Positions 36,601 through 51,600 of a DNA stretch of 64,000 nucleotides are shown here, piece by piece. Every line of letters starts with the position of its first letter. The first letter of the stretch is position 1. The notes beneath the pieces were generated by a model. The model was not told the DNA's origin and made no database searches. It saw nothing but the letters and a program-made list of their open reading frames with translations. The position numbers were made by a program, and so were the translations under genes. This DNA comes from Tyto alba (Eukaryota; Chordata; Aves; Strigiformes; Tytonidae): the NCBI RefSeq assembly GCF_018691265.1, contig NW_024881279.1, positions 4,741,243 through 4,805,242 of the forward strand. Direction: 5' to 3'.

Positions 36601-39600
36601 TAATATATTGAGTGCTAGGAATCTAGATTAACTTTCTTTGTGTAACACAGTGATGTTGCTGTAGTGACACTAATTACCGGGACTGCAAATGACCTTGGTT
36701 TGAAATCAGGAACCTCCAGCAGAAAGGCTCGGCAAGGCTGCCAGAAAAATGGAGTACTCATGAGGTACATAGCCTAAGGATTTCACAAACCAGTGAGGGT
36801 CAGCTGAGAAGTCTTTCTGTTGGGGAGATACTGGGTAACCCCAGGATTAGATAGTCCTCACTAGCCTGCCAGTTTGCAGAATATTTACCATGTATTGCAT
36901 TCCCACATTTTCCCATGTTTTGCTACACCTAAGCAAACCACTGCAGATGCTGATTGCCTACTCTCCCCACAGCAGCAGTGTGCTGAAGAGGGGGTGAGAT
37001 GTTCTCATTTCAGACCAAAAGCAGGGTGCTCTGGGCTTTCCTATTCCAAAAGTGGGACGGAGCCTCCTGGGCTGTGATCTCTCCTCTTGGGGAGCAAAGA
37101 GCAGAGGCTCCCATCCAAAATGCAGCACACTTGGTGTGAGAGCATTTGGGGAGCCTTGCTGCATCCAGGGATTCCCATTGCCTCCCCCTGCTCGGCCAGT
37201 GCAATGTCCCCAGTGGCCCCTGGGGATGGGCCGGGGGATCTGCTGCTCTGCAGTGCTGGTGCCTGTTGCTTTCTTTGGCAGACCAGGTGTGGAAGCAGTT
37301 TTAGCATGAAGGGAGGGATGGAGCAGCCATTGAGCTTTGAAACATTGGGGGATTGTTTGGGATGTGTACCAATCTTGACTGATCAGCTCCTGCACAGCAA
37401 CAGGACCTGCATGTGGGAGGTCAGTGCATGCAGCAGCAGCAGCTACTGGGGACCAGAATAGCTGGCTGGTTACAGAAGGGCAGTAAGACTAGGAGTTCTA
37501 CAGACTGCTGCGTTTGTGCCATCGCTTTGGGTTTAATACTTTAAAGGGAGCTATTTAAAAGCAATCCCCTTAGCTTGAAATGAAATCTCACAATACTTCT
37601 TTAAATCTCTAGCGTTGACTCACTTCTTTTTTGATGGCTCTGGGTGGATCTGCTTATTCACCCTGCCAGATGGAGATAGTGTGTCATAACAGCAACTGCT
37701 TTCAAAGAACGGAAGGGCAGGGAAGGAGGCAAACAGGCTTGGCAGCATCAAAAAGACTTCAGCTTCACTGAGGCTTCATCCTCTTAGCGCCGACATGGCA
37801 TGGGAGCTGTGAGATCCCGGGGACTGAATGGATTTGCATTAAAGGTCACCTGAGATGGAACAGGAGCTTTATTGTCTCATGTGCTGGTAGCTCATGATTT
37901 ATAAGTCTCCACAAGATTGTCACCAGAGCATTTGCTGAGGCCACCCTTGCACACTTGGGATGGTTTTGCTTCAAGGAAAAGGGGAAGAGGGTAAAAAAAA
38001 GCAGGCAGTGCCTTTATTTAAGGATTTATGGGGTAAATCAACAAGTTCACCAGTAGATAAATAAACATGTTCCGTACTCATCAGCTCTGTTTTGAAAGCT
38101 TATGTTTATGGAGCATATTTTTGATTAGTGCCTGTTTATACAGGTGTAATCTAACTACCTTTGTCAGCATTTCAGGTTTATGACCCAGCTCTGAAAGGAG
38201 GAGATTGTTTTCTGTTAAAGCACTGAAATTTTATTCTTGGCAGTGGGAATCAGGTGCTGCAGGTGGGGCAGGTTGGGGGAAGGAGGGGTCTTGCTTCCAG
38301 GAGGGGCTTTTCCAAGTGGCCGGTTGAAACTGGTCTTTACCAAAAAGGGAGGCAAAATCTGGAAGGCAAGCTGGAGGAGCAGAAGACTGTCATCCCAGAG
38401 GGACATGAGGGTGCTCAGAGGCATCTCCGCAGCTTTAAAAAACTCCCACCTCGACCACCACATTTGCAGAGACCAATGTGAGATGCTTTTGCATAGGCAC
38501 CTCTGTGCATGGAGGTATTTTTCCCCATCCAAATTTGACCACCAAAAGGGAAGCAAACCCAGGGAAGCCTGAGAAAGGGCCCCCCACTGCTCTCCATGCC
38601 TCTGACCTTGCTGCTTGCACATAACGACTTCCCTTGCTTTCTGATCCAGAGCGGTGAACCCTGTGTCACTCGGCATGGCCGTAGTTGACCCACAGCTCCT
38701 GGATGCTGGGCAGGGATGCAGCCCTGGAGGCACCCTTTCCCCAGCTCCTGTTAAGGGGAAATCATGACTTCATGGTGGTTCTTGTGGTCAGACATCAGGA
38801 GATGCCAAAGAGAGCTCAGTATCCAGCTGGAATTTTCTCATTTGCATTGCTGAGGTGGAAAAGAAACTTCCAGGAGTTGGGCTTTGGTGCAGCCTGAGTC
38901 CCGACAATGCTTGCTTGGGACCCAGCTGCCCCCTCACCAGCTCCCTCCTTGCTTGTCAGAGCTACTGGAAGAGCTCACCAAGGCCTTTCAACACAGCACA
39001 AAATGCCAGGTCTCTGTTAGTTGCTGACAGGCTTCTCCAAAGGGCACAATCTTTTGCTGTCATCATCTTCCAGCTTGCTTTCTGTTGTTGTTTTTTGGAG
39101 AAAGCCCTCGCAAGTGTCTTCCACCACTCACTCGTTCATTGTTGCTCCTCTGCCCCGCAGCTGCCCGCTCCCCTTGAGCTGCTTGTGCCACTGGTCCCCA
39201 TCCACTGGGATAACTGGTGTGGTGGTTCCCGGAGCTGTCATCTGATTGTGCCTGTAGCCCTGAAAACATACAGCTTGACATCAGGGGATGAGCAGGGCAC
39301 CGTGCAGCCCCCACGCCACCCTCTGCCTCAGCCCTGCATCCTCCAAGGATGTCTGCGCTGCTGAAATTGCCTATTTCGGATGAGAAACGCTGCTGGGATC
39401 CAGACCATCTGTGGTCATTAAAAATCACATGGTAGTTTTTTTAAGGATGCAGAAGTGTCATGGCTGATGGCTTGGCTGGAGTTCAGCACCGGTAATTAAT
39501 TTTTCCTTCCTGAGTCCCTCTCGCAGGTCTGTTGGAGGAGCCGCTTCCTCCCCCTCCGGCCCCAAACTGCAGCAGAGCACCACTGTAAGCTGGTAAATTT

Positions 39601-42600
39601 CTGCCTGAATTTCCTTGGCAAATAAAATTGTCCCTCTATTTCTTCCCAGTAAGAGTGGTTTGAGGACTAATTAACAGCTCGTGTTAATCTGTGGTGCAAT
39701 TTTCACCCTCTCTCTCGGAATTGTGGTTGGGAGTAGATTTGCCTGGATAAGCAAAGTATGCTGAGATCCGTGAATGAGAGGTGCTGTAAGGTAGCGAAGC
39801 GTGATCGATAACGAAGCAGACTTAGGGACTGCACCAGTCTTTTGAGCCTGGTTTACTCTGTGTGGCAGATCCCTCCCTCCCAGAAAGAGCGGCTTCATTC
39901 CAGCGCCATTCTGGGATGGATCAATATGTTTTTATTGTCAGTTTATGCAAGGTCCTTGGGTAGCTGTGGCCGACCAGGTACCTTTCTTTGTTGCCCTGTC
40001 AGCTGAGCTGCCTAATTATTTTCTATTTGCATTTTGGGCACAGTTTCTGACAAGTGCTGCTTGCCATCTGTCAGAGGAGAGATCCAGGACGGCTGTCATT
40101 CCATTTGCTTTATTCCTAAGGTGGAGTGATGGTTGTTCCTGTTAGCAGGATGTTGTCCTGGCAGAAGCCACAGCCGCGTTGCTAATATTGTTATTAGCAC
40201 TGGTGGCAGAAACAGGAGGGAGGGGACATCGCTGCGTGGCTTTCCTTAGCTCACATAGTTCACCGACGGCGGCGAATTCTCAGTGTCCCACTTTCTCTAA
40301 CGTGGATATTTATGTGCACAAGAGGATGCTGTAGTTTGAAGTACTCTCAGCTGTTATGCCAAAACATCCAAGATAGAGTATATTGTGAGTACGTCGGGAC
40401 TACGTCAGGAGTATGTCAGGAGCTCCATAGCTCCGTGCATTACTGTTACCATCTTGGCTATGAGAGAAGAAAGCTCAATCACAGGAACTTCCAGCTGGCA
40501 AAGGCCTCCAACCTGAAAGTGCCGTTGCAGCGAGGAAGGGGGGACTCCGTCAAGCAGCATCGCATCTCCTTCTTGTCTCAGTGCTCGCTCCGTGGCTGCG
40601 GGAGCTTTACAAGCCAGTGTGTGACACCCTGACGGCACCGAATAAATCTGGAAGCTGCAAGTCAGGCTGGGCTCCCTCTGTCCCTCATTCGTTACCATAA
40701 ATAAATACTTGAGAATGGAGCTGGTGCTTCAGCTGCGTGGGAGGCTTGTCCCGTGGGATGGGCAGGGCTGGCACCCGCTGCCCGCCGCGGCCGTGGGTGC
40801 ACTGGGCTGGCACATCCCGCGTGACGCCAGGCTCCATGCAAGTGTAGCAGAGGGAGCTGACTCTTGCAAGCTACCAGCTATTTTCACGAGCAATTTCAGG
40901 CTGAAATTAGGACCAAATGGCCGTATTTAAACAGGGTAAGCGGGGGGTAGGAGTTCATCATCTGCTTGCATTTGGTGCCTGCGGGAGTTGGTGCCCGGCA
41001 TCGCTGCCCAGAGCAGTGCTGGTACGGCTCGGGGCTCGGCCACGGCGGGGCTGCATCCAGCTCTTCCCGCTGCTTTCGGAGGCTTTGGAGCAGGACCTGG
41101 AGAGTCCTGGAAGTGGCGGGCTTGGACACCGCTTGCCTGCGCTTTTCTTGGCCCTGGCAGCCACGCGAGTCTCTCGTTTTCATAAGCGCCAGCAGATTCG
41201 TAAACAGAGTCAAGGGAAAAGATCTAAAAGCAACAGTGTCAAAAGTTCACGCACCGGGTGACTGAGCAGGAATTGCAGGCTGGTGGGATGAAGATAAAAA
41301 GCCATAAAATTTCTGTTCCTCAACTACTACCAGAATTTTTTATTTTTATTTTTTTTGTTGTTGAGAATTAAAGTGCAGCAAAACCCTAGTAAAACTCTAC
41401 AGCATCCAGAATGGTTTGTCATCAACATCCAGGACGTTTCACATGCCTCCACTAGGTCCTTCAGGCCACAACTTCATCCCCCGCAAGAACAATCCTCCTA
41501 TAAACACTAAAATATGGTGCCTACGGTAGCAGCCCATTTAAAATGTCTCATTATTGCAGTTTAACTGGTCATTAGCAGCTGGAATCGGCTGATTTCTTAT
41601 GGATTATGGTTGAAATAATTACTTCACGCTCTGAGCCATTAAAAACCAGTTAATGAGTAGAGGGGGAGAAGGTGCTGATGTGGACACGGATGCAGCACTG
41701 CTGGGGGGCGTTCCTCTGTGGGAAACCAGGCTGAGGTTTGTTGCTGGTGGGGTCCAAAGCAATTTAAGCATGAGGTAAGTTAGGGAAATTGTTAAAAAAT
41801 TAATCTGATACAATTTTGACAACAGTCTAGCCACTGTACTAGTTCCAAAAAGTTGATTTCATGATGTTTTATTTTGTATATTTTGCATTGCCTTTTTTAC
41901 CAAAAGCTTCTTTTTTAATGGAGCTAATTAGAGGCTGTGTAATTTCTAGAGGAGAAGGGCATAATGCTTCGGGCGCGGTGGCTACTTCTGAGATACCACA
42001 TTCACTCATAAACTTCGACACGTTCTGTGTGCTTTTAATAAAAAGTGCATGTTAGCTTTTGATGTGGTAACAGAGTGGAGTAGTTTAAGGGTGAAATGCA
42101 GATTAAAATTTCTCCATCAGGAGAAATTCATTGACAGTCTTTGAGCATCCTGTTGGCCCGCGCTGTTGTCTATGGCTGTTGACATGTCTTGTTGGAAAAA
42201 ACATTGGAAGCCCCTGTTTATGGTAGGTGAAAGATGAGCAGGGCCTGTCACAGAGAAGGATTAAAGCAGGTAAGGTGAGAAGGTGCTTGCTGATATCTAG
42301 CAAACCCTGGGTTTCTTCTGCTTGGGTTTCTGGTGTCCGGCTCATGGGTGTGTAAGATTTGGGCAATACAGGTGTTTCTCCATAAGGAGTGCCTGGGGTG
42401 GAGCATCCATCACTTGATGGTAGGTGTTGTGTCGCTCACGTGGGTGTCCCTGGGTTTGTAGTAAGCACTCGTGGTCCCGTTGTGTTGGTAAGCATCCCCT
42501 CGCCCTCGATGATGCTTTGCCCTGGCCGTCAGCCGTGTCCTTCTCCCGCAGTGCTCCATGCCCGCCTGCGTCACCGCGTTCCACGTCACCTGCGCCTTCG

Positions 42601-45600
42601 ACCACAACCTCGACATGCGGACTATTCTAGCGGACAACGACGAAGTGAAGTTCAAGTCCTTCTGCCTTGAGCACAGCACCGGTGCCACCAAGTTGCCTGA
42701 GGAGGCACGGACAGAGCCCGACCAAGCCCAGCTGGACTTGGAGAAGGTCACGCTGCGGAAGCAGAAGCTCCAGCAGCTGGAGGAGGACTTCTATGAACTC
42801 GTGAAGCCTTCGGAGGTGGCGGAGAACCTTGACTTAAGTGAGTCGCTGGTGGATTTTGTCTACCAGTACTGGAAGCTGAAGAGGAAAGCAAATTCCAACA
42901 AACCGCTGCTGACACCAAAAACGGATGAGGTGGACAACTTGGCCCAGCAAGAACAGGATGTTCTCTACCGACGCTTAAAGCTCTTCATGCACCTCAGGCA
43001 AGACCTGGAGAGGGTGAGTACAGCTTTTCCTTCAGTGATGTATCCATATGCTCCATCAGGGCCGCTTACATGTGTGCTGGCACCTATAGACAGCACAAGC
43101 CCTGTTCCCCCTTGACTTCGACTCCCCTAACAGTTGTGTCCCTTCATCTAGAGCGTTATTCAGAAGAATTACGGTGCTCAGCATGCGTGTATCATCACTG
43201 CCAAAGCACCGACACTGATGAAATAAGTTAGTAGTGGTCTCAGCTGGGGGTTCAAAAGAGGAGAGGTGCCTCGGTGAGGCTGGGTGGATGGGAGGCAGAT
43301 GATGCTGCAGCTTATCTCAAGTATATCTTAATAGTCTCCAGCCACAGAATTCCTGTGCTGCCCCTCAGATGCTTTCCAGCGGCAAGGCATGGGAACACTT
43401 CATTATTTACTTACATTAAACATCAAAGACGGGTGAGCGGCAGGAGCGAGCAGCAGGGCCAGCGGGGCTGGGCAGTCCCGGCTCTGCCGCAGCCGAAACT
43501 GGGTCGGCTCCTCGGGGAGCTGCCGGCGGAGGCAGAGCTGTGCCAGAGGGTGCAGGTGCCCGCGTCTCCCCGCGGTGCGGGGTGTCCCTGCGCAGGGGAG
43601 GGACCAGCCGCCTCCACAGTGGGTTTTTTGGGGGAGAACAAGCGTCGGTGGAGCAGCAGGACCGAAGCGGTGCCGGAGCCCCCCCCCGGGGTTGTGCGCG
43701 CTGCCTGCCCACGGGTTTGGCTGTCATGGCTGCGCAGAGGGAAGGAGAAGGGATGGGGCAGAGGCAGGCTGGAGAGGAGGAGGGGCGACGAAGGCGAGGA
43801 GCAGCGAGGGGGGGGAAGCACAGGGGAGGAAGCACAGCAACTGGAGTAAGATGGCAGAGAGGGGCCGGGGGGGGAGGGGATGGCTGCGGTAGTGCCACGG
43901 CTGGGGGTGGGCATGGGCACAGCATGGAGGGGGGGAGCAGTGGGCTGGGGACAGGCAAGGCAGGGCTGCCAAGTCTGGCGGGCAAGGGCCAAGCTGCTGT
44001 TCCTCCCGTGCTTAAAACCTGAGTCCTCCCTGGTTCCACCCCCTCCTGCTCCTGCCAGAGGGGTGAGTCCATGGCCCTTGCTTGGGTCACAGCCCACCCG
44101 GGGTGCAAAGCCATGGGAGGGCTCAGGGCATCGCTGGGAGGAGGCGAGGAAGGAGGAAAGCAGGGAAATAGCATTGCTTTGACCTGGTGGAGGATGTTCC
44201 CTGAGGAAGAGGGCAGGGGTGCTGCAGGGGCCATGCTGCTCCTAGGGTGATGATGAGCAGGTTGATGCTGCCCCTGCATATCCCTGAACCCTCTCTCCAA
44301 GCTGCTGTGGGTCTGCAGCATAATTTAACCCACTGGGAGAAAGGCAGTGTGGGTGAGCACGGTGTTCATGCCCAGGTGGGGTTTCAGCTCTGGACCAGCC
44401 CACCCTGATCCCTTGCTGCACCCACCTCCCTGGGTGGGTCTCAGAGCCTGAGAGCCTTCTCCTGCGTAAAAGCAACTGGATTTCAAGCTATTGGTCTCTC
44501 TTCTGTGGCCCTATCTGCCTTCAGCCCTGCGTACATCATTGCCATCGCTCTGCCAGTCTGTCCCTCCTTTGCTCCTGCCTTTACTGCATCATGTTTCCAT
44601 CTCTGTGTTGGTCTGGGCTGGTGCCACCATTAATGGGTCTCCAGCACCACGCTGTAGGCAACAGGCTGCTGCTGCCAGATCTGAAGGTGACAAGTTCAAC
44701 TGACTTTTTTCCCTCATCTACTTCTCTATATTGTAAATCTAAACCAGGCTATTCTACCTCCCTCTGCTTCCACTTACTCCCAGCTTGACTTTCCCAGCTG
44801 CAGTGAACCACTGCTCATCTCTGGGTACAGCGCTTTGCTCCAGGAACTGCCTAACTCAAAGATGCGGCACAGCAGCTTCTCTTTGATTTCTTCATGTCAA
44901 AACTACCATGTTTGACCAGATTTCTCATTTTCCAGAGTTGCCTTCAGGCTTCGTGGGGTCATTCCCCATTGGCGTTGAGCCTCTGCTTAGCAGCTCCCTG
45001 CCAGGTTTCACTGCCTGGCCCTGGAAGAGCTGTTTGTTTGCTCTGCTTCCAAGAGGGGGAACAATAAACACTGGCTGGATCAAAGTCCAGTGCTGAGATG
45101 GGTGATATGGGTTTAAATCCGATGGCTGCCAGTGCATCCCAGGTATCTGATCCTGTCTGTCAGCGTCGCTCACAGCAGCCCCGTTTCACTTGCAAATAGT
45201 GAGGCATCACATCAAATAGGGGTCAGGGAAGAGCAGCCCGGAGGGGTGGCTTTCAGAGGGTGTGCATGAGGTATCACTCTCAATTTTAGTATTTTCAGCA
45301 ATTAATCTGGCAGGAACGGTTGTGATTAGGGGGGCTGATAATGGTATCTGGATCCAGGAATTGGGGAGGCAGAAGCAGCGGGGCAGATGAAGCGGGGGCA
45401 GCCAGGGTGATGACATTTCCCTCTGCCACCTCCTAACCACTGTCATTTCTGCACGTCACAGTGTCAGCAAATTAAAGCTATTGCCTGGGAATCCTAATAC
45501 AGTCGTCCCATCTTCTTATTAGCCTTTTTTAACACTCTGTAATTTTTTTTTTAAAGCTTTTTCCAAAGACTGGTTGTTTAAATTAGCTTTAACATAAAGC

Positions 45601-48600
45601 TGTAGTTTCCAGGCTTTTATACCAGCACCTAAGCTTGGCTTGGGGAAGCAGCGCTGGATAGTGTTTAGCTGTGTAAGTGTAAATACCAGCAGTCTCTAAG
45701 CAGAGCACGAGTAATGTTTTCTTCCAGGAATATCAAATCATAGAGAAGAGATACCACCAAACACTCTGAGATGCAGCTTGCCAGAGGCAGTTGTTTTCCT
45801 CATAAAGAAATTTTAGTTTGATGTTTTCTCCAATCCCGAACAAAAAAAAAAGAGAACATAGGAAAATATACAGCTTATAGATTGCTGCTTTATATTTATA
45901 GCTAGGGGATACAACAACAACAACCAACAAAAAAAAAAAAAAAAGCAGCTTTTTCTCTGATACTCCTGAGTGTTTCCAAATTGTCCTTAGGTAAGACCAG
46001 TGCCATTAGGGGATGGCCACGATGGTCCTGATGCCTTCCCAGCCTTTGGTGGCAGACAATAGGTACGAGTGGGACAACATCCTGGCTTACTCTGTCACTG
46101 GGAGAGGCACCAAGGCTCCCAACCCTGTAGGGACAGTCCCCCAAGCCTGGAAATACCCCAGTCTTCCTCTGCAGAGAGGGGCTTGAGGGGGAGGAATTAG
46201 AGACATCGGGGTCACACCCGAGTATGGACATAGCCACGCATGTTACTGCTCATGCCTTCATTCGGGCCACCTCCTCCTTACCTTATTACAGGCAGTTTTG
46301 CTCTTTCAAAGCATCAGGAAGCTGAGTAACTGCTGTCAGATCCTGTTAGCTGCCATTAGCATTTTCTGCTTCGCAGCCGAAACCCTCCGTTTCCTCCGAA
46401 AGCCGTGATGCTCACCGCAGCCATGGTGACAGAGCCCGGCTCTCCAGCCACCCGTACGCGGGGCTGGCAAAAAGCGTGGCGCTGGAATCCGTCACGAGGC
46501 AGATGCCAGCGGGTTTCACACGGTAGCTCTGTCGTCTGGGGCTGCTTGGGGGGGTTTTATCAGCAACCCCGTGTGACAAGCAGGGTTTAATCGCTGCTGC
46601 GCTGGCTCACGTGAGCATTTCTGTCTTGTGCTTTGCCTTTTGCATTTAGGGCTTCCTGCTTTTTTCATAAAATTGCTTGAACTGGGACAAAATGCACCAG
46701 TGATTTGGAGGTAGATGTGGAGCAAGTGTGTGCAACTGTATAGAGGGGCCAGATTTGGGGGAGGGAGGCTGTGCTGGCTGCTGACCTGGGCCAGCATCAC
46801 CTGGATATTTTGCTGTATTTTCTATGCTCTGTCCCAGCTTTTGCTTTAGGGCAACAGGCAGTTTTGTACGGCTCCGATGTTCAGCAGATTGGTAGCCTCA
46901 TACTTGCAGCTCCATCCCAGCTGTGCCCCTTCCCTGCACTGCCTGTGGGAAGAGGGTCCCTCCCTCCCTGCGAACGGAGCAATTTGTGGATGGGAACTAC
47001 CAAGGTACTTGTTAACATTTGGCATTTTTTGGTGCAGCTTTCTGTCAGGCGTGAACAGGGCACGTACGTGATGCAGCTGCTGGGCCGAGGCTCAGCGCGA
47101 TGCTCGGACACTCGGGGCTCTGAGCGTATGCTGGGATTTTGCAGAACTATATTATAATGCTCCTTCTACAGCATATTCCCTTCCAAGACTTTCCAAATCC
47201 TTTAGAGACATTAACTTCTTCATATAGGTCTGTGAAAATTAACAGGAGATTAAAACAGTCTGTGTGTCTGCATCATTGCCGTACCTGGGTAAGATCACAA
47301 AATAATTTGCCTGTTTCTCATGGCTCTCTTCCCATTTTGTGGGTCTTGGTCACTTTGTGCGCTGATGTATATCAAGAGCAGAGTTAAATCATGTGCTGCA
47401 ACAAGTACTGAAAATTAATCCCAAATAATTGGAGCAGATTAGCAGCGTGCTTGGCCCCATTTGGATCCCTGCGTGCTGTGTTATTCGGGCTGAATTTGTG
47501 CCCTGGAAAGCACTGATGCCAAAGGGCAAACCCTGCCTGTGAATTCAGGCCTTTGATGGGAGAAGTTAAAGGTTCACTTGCGTATTATTTTTGTTCAAAA
47601 GAAGAGAAGGGAGAGAGAGACTCCCCCCTACATGCAGCATCCTACGTGGGCCCCTGCCTGGGGAGGCATGTGGACCCAGGGCTGCCCCAGCCTCGCCCCG
47701 GGCAGGATGGTCCCAGCTCTCTGCTGGCCAAAGCACTGGGAGCAGTGGTGGCCGAGCTGTCCCTCGTGCTGGGACAGAGGCTGGTGGAGCCCTGGCTGGG
47801 CTTTCCAAGGTGGCTGCTCTGGTTTGGGGTGGGTGCCCCAGGCACGTTGGCGGGGATCCGCAGGGAGACTTGGTGCTGCAGGAGAGACATGCTGGTGGGG
47901 TAAGGAAAGCCGTATCTCCGGAGAGAACCGTGCTGCCTTATGGCTTTTGTGTGCCATGCTGGAGAAGCCAACCAGCCCTGCTCGTCCCCACCATGAGGTC
48001 CTGGCTGTCGGAGCCAGAACAGAGACCAGAATCATTTGCTGCATGGGTTTTCCCATATATATTACACTGTTTGGATCAAGAGTGTTCACCTCTAGTCCTG
48101 GCACATTCAGAGAGCCCTGGTAGGAGTTTTGGTGCAGCACAGATGATGGTGAGATGAAGAGGAGTGAATCCTGGGGAACAGGGATTTCCCTGAGCAGCAG
48201 AAGCAACGACACCGCTTGAGGGGACCCACTTTGACCCTGCCTAAACCAGACACTGTTTCTTGTGTTTCTGTAGGTTAGAAATCTCTGTTACATGGTGACG
48301 AGACGGGAGAAAATGAAACACACCATTTGTAAACTCCAGGAGCAGATCTTCCATCTCCAGATGAAGCTTATTGAGAAAGATCTTTACCCAGGTCAGTACC
48401 GCTTACCAGAGCTTGTTCTTGGAGACCCTGTCCCTGCCGTCCTCTGAAGCCAAAGACTGATGCCCAAGCCGCAGCCCCCCACCCCAATAAAACCAGAGCT
48501 GCCCCCTCACCTGCAGTGTTACTTAAGCACAGTCCATATGCTGTCTCTTTGCCCGTCTCCAGTTTTGTTCAGAAACACACAATAAAGCCATACCCTGGGT

Positions 48601-51600
48601 GACCGGAGTGTCGGAGCAAATTGTTTTCACAGATCCCTCTCAATTCTCCTCTTCATGTCAATCAGACAGAAGGACCAAGCGTTTGGTTAGGTGATGATGC
48701 TGAGGCAGTGTTTTTGGTGACTTCTGTGGAGATGGAGCTCTTTGGGACGAGATGGCGAATCCTGGGCACGGGGCTGCTGATGCTGGGGCCGATCCACAGC
48801 AGCTGGCTCCCTGGCACAGGTCAGCAGCCCTTGCTTTGGACTCTTGACAGATGCCTTTGGCTCTGTCAAGAATTGAGGGTTAAGCTGCTGGTGGGATGTC
48901 TGTTGCTCCTAGAGACCAGCTCCCTTAGCTCTGCTCAGCTGCAGTTCTCTGCTCCACATACCTATTAGTGGAGAACATCACAGTACTGCATGCAAAGGCT
49001 CTGGCAACTTTTATTAAGGAAATAAAAGTTGGTTTCCTTCTGTCCTATATTTTTTTTCTTCCTTTTGCTGGAGCCCACAGCTCTTGCTGCCTCCTCCTTT
49101 CCTTTCAGTGGCAGGACAGACCAAACCCCATGGCTGCAGTTTTTCCAGCAGCAGCATCTGGTGCTTTGGCAGGCTTTTCCGACGGTTGTTGTGTTTGTGG
49201 CTTTGGAGTTGCATTTGAAGCCATCACATGGTTGGGGTTTCTTCAGGAACCGTCTGGACTGAGCTTTGCTTGACAAAAGTTTCCTTTGACTGAAGTTTTG
49301 GAGGCTGAGAAATGTGTATGTTGAGATGTTTGTGACTTGGAGCCTGTGCAAATTCCTCTCGATGTCCAGAGCTGGGTGGCAGTGTGGGGCAGGGATGGCT
49401 GGGACCCCAAGGTGTGCTCTGGGGGGATGTGGGTCCTGTAAATCTCAGTCCCCGTGGCACAGATCAGTGACACTGTGTGTTGCTCCAGATGTCCTCACTG
49501 AACCGGCAATACAGTTCGCCAGCCTGGGCACACACAAAATGTTGTTCCTGGCTGTTCCCACCAAACGGAGACCCCGCATTCCACATCCTGAGAGCCATTC
49601 CCTGGCACCCTGGAGATTTGTGGCAGGTGATGCTCCCCACAGGGATGCTGCTGGCTGCAATGGCCAGGCGGGAGGGCCAGCTCGGAAATAATGGGTGGAT
49701 AAAAGACAAGAGCAACAAACTGAGGTCTTGAAGGCAGATGCCATGTGCTGTTGCTGCTGGGTCTGCGGGTTTTGGGGGGATCGCAGAGGACCTTGTGATG
49801 CTCTTCAGCTGGACGAACCCAGTTTAGCATTTGCAGCTCTCAGAAGGAGACAGGTGCAGAGCAGTTTGACAGGAAGGCTTTTTGAGCTCACCTCCCTTGC
49901 CAAGGGGGTGTTTAGATGGCTGGAAATGCCCTTGGGGACCTGCATCCCCCAACATACCTTGGGGAGTCCGACCTGTGGTGTGTGTCCGACCCTCTCTCTA
50001 ATGCAGTGATGGGGTGGGAGTTGGCAGCTCCTCCCAGTAAGGGCTGGGACCCTCCCCGGCGGGGTGCGGGTACCAACCAGCGAGGGGGGAGCTGTGTCGG
50101 GGCTCTGCTGCTCACATTTTGGGGCTGTTTGCACTGCCAAGTGCCAGCGCCATGCGATTGCCCTTCCTGAATATGTTACGGGTGTGCTCCAGGTGGGGGG
50201 TAAAAGCACGACTGCCATTGATGTTTGTTCTGCCTAAAGGTGAGTGATCAGAGACAAACCTGGGGTGAGAGGGTGACTGGCAATGGCTGGCATGCAAGCT
50301 GTGGCATTGCTTCATACGTTTTGATGCAAACGTTCTCTCCTGCCCCAAATGGTTGATGTTTGCCAATTTGTTTTCTGCTCTGAACAAACAGAGCTGAGCT
50401 GCTCATCTCTCCTAGGATGAGCTTTTCGGTTGAGCCTGAGCAGGGGGGCTGCTGCTTCTGGGACCTGTCTCCTGTGAGTTGCAGCTGCCAGGGAAAGGGC
50501 CTGGCTGTGGGAATTTGGTCCTGGGATCTCCAGATGGTTTGGGCACCTGGGTCCTTCCCATGCCAGGGGGATATCAGGAACCCGAGTGCCTTTCGGCATC
50601 AGTGCATAGGGTCTCCAGAGCTTGGGAGGAGTTCCCTTGCCAGGATGTAGCATCAAGCCGTAAGTTGTGATCCCAAATGTGGGACGAGAGGGTGGCCCTG
50701 TTAGCTGTGACAGTCGTAGTGCAGGCAGGAGCACGGCATCGGTGCGTCCCTGCTCCCCAGGGCAGCATGTGGTCCTCACGCTGACGGCGGGAGCAAGCGC
50801 TGGGGCCAGCCGCAGCCCGGCACAGAGGGTGTAAAGGAGATCAGGGAACCCTTCCTGCAGCAGCTACACCGCCGTGCCCGTGCCTGGCATAGCGTAGCAG
50901 TCCCACAGAAAGCCGTTTGATGCTTATTTTCTGCTTCGGCTCCCCACTGTCCCGTGCCAGTCCCATCCCAAACACACACCATTACACCCCGATCCTACCA
51001 CATGCTCCACGTGTTCGCTGAGCCTCCTCTGTGCCAGTTGATGATACTCAGAGCTAAAGATACTCGGCACCCAGTGGGACCAAAGTGATGGATAACTCAC
51101 TGCTGCATTTGCCATCATTACAGAGTGCCGACTGGGTTGAAAATTGGGGGATGGTTCTGGTAGCACACGCTCCTCACAGCTCCCCATCGGGCTGCTCTGC
51201 ACACCTGGGGGTTCTCGGAGAAAGGACGAAGTCTCCATTATTTTGCCTGGATGAGGCCAGTTTTTAACTGCTGTTACAGTAGTCATCGGCTGAAATCTGT
51301 TGGGGTCATTCCAAAGATGGTTTTGGCACAAAGTTTTTTTTGGAATGGCTCCCACATAAAACTCAAAACAGGAGGGGTTTATTTTTCCCCGCTGACAAAT
51401 GATTATTTAAGCAGGAGATTTTTAATAAAATTAGTGAGAACTGCCCGTGTAAAATGAACCCACCTCTCCCCCCCTGTATTTTTCTTGCATTCAGTGGAAA
51501 GTACACACTGTCTGGCTTTGAAGCACAGCTACTATTTTGACAGGTTCCTCTTCAAAAAGTACTGCTTGGGTTTCTCTTTAGCCCCATTGTGCTGTCTAAA

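Larger units (their letters stand above)
43014..48273 (+). other. JADE2 intron, 5.3 kb
   Basis: Contains a CpG-rich, then purine-rich segment (43425-44180), a (CAA)n plus poly(A) run (45911-45944) and an AT-rich stretch (45460-45900). Overlapping open frames on both strands at 43274-44321 and 47553-48212 are low-complexity and match no family I know. Confidence 0.8.

Noticed and set aside
43416..44321. 301-codon minus-strand open frame as a gene
   Set aside because: Pro/Ser/Ala-rich with no domain; it overlaps other long frames in the same GC-skewed, stop-poor sequence.
45085..45150. tRNA or tRNA-derived SINE (GGGTTTAAATCC box B-like)
   Set aside because: No matching box A at the right distance and no cloverleaf that I could build.
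47553..48212. Three overlapping open frames of 181 to 194 codons
   Set aside because: They lie on both strands in the same stretch, have no motif, and sit in an intron.
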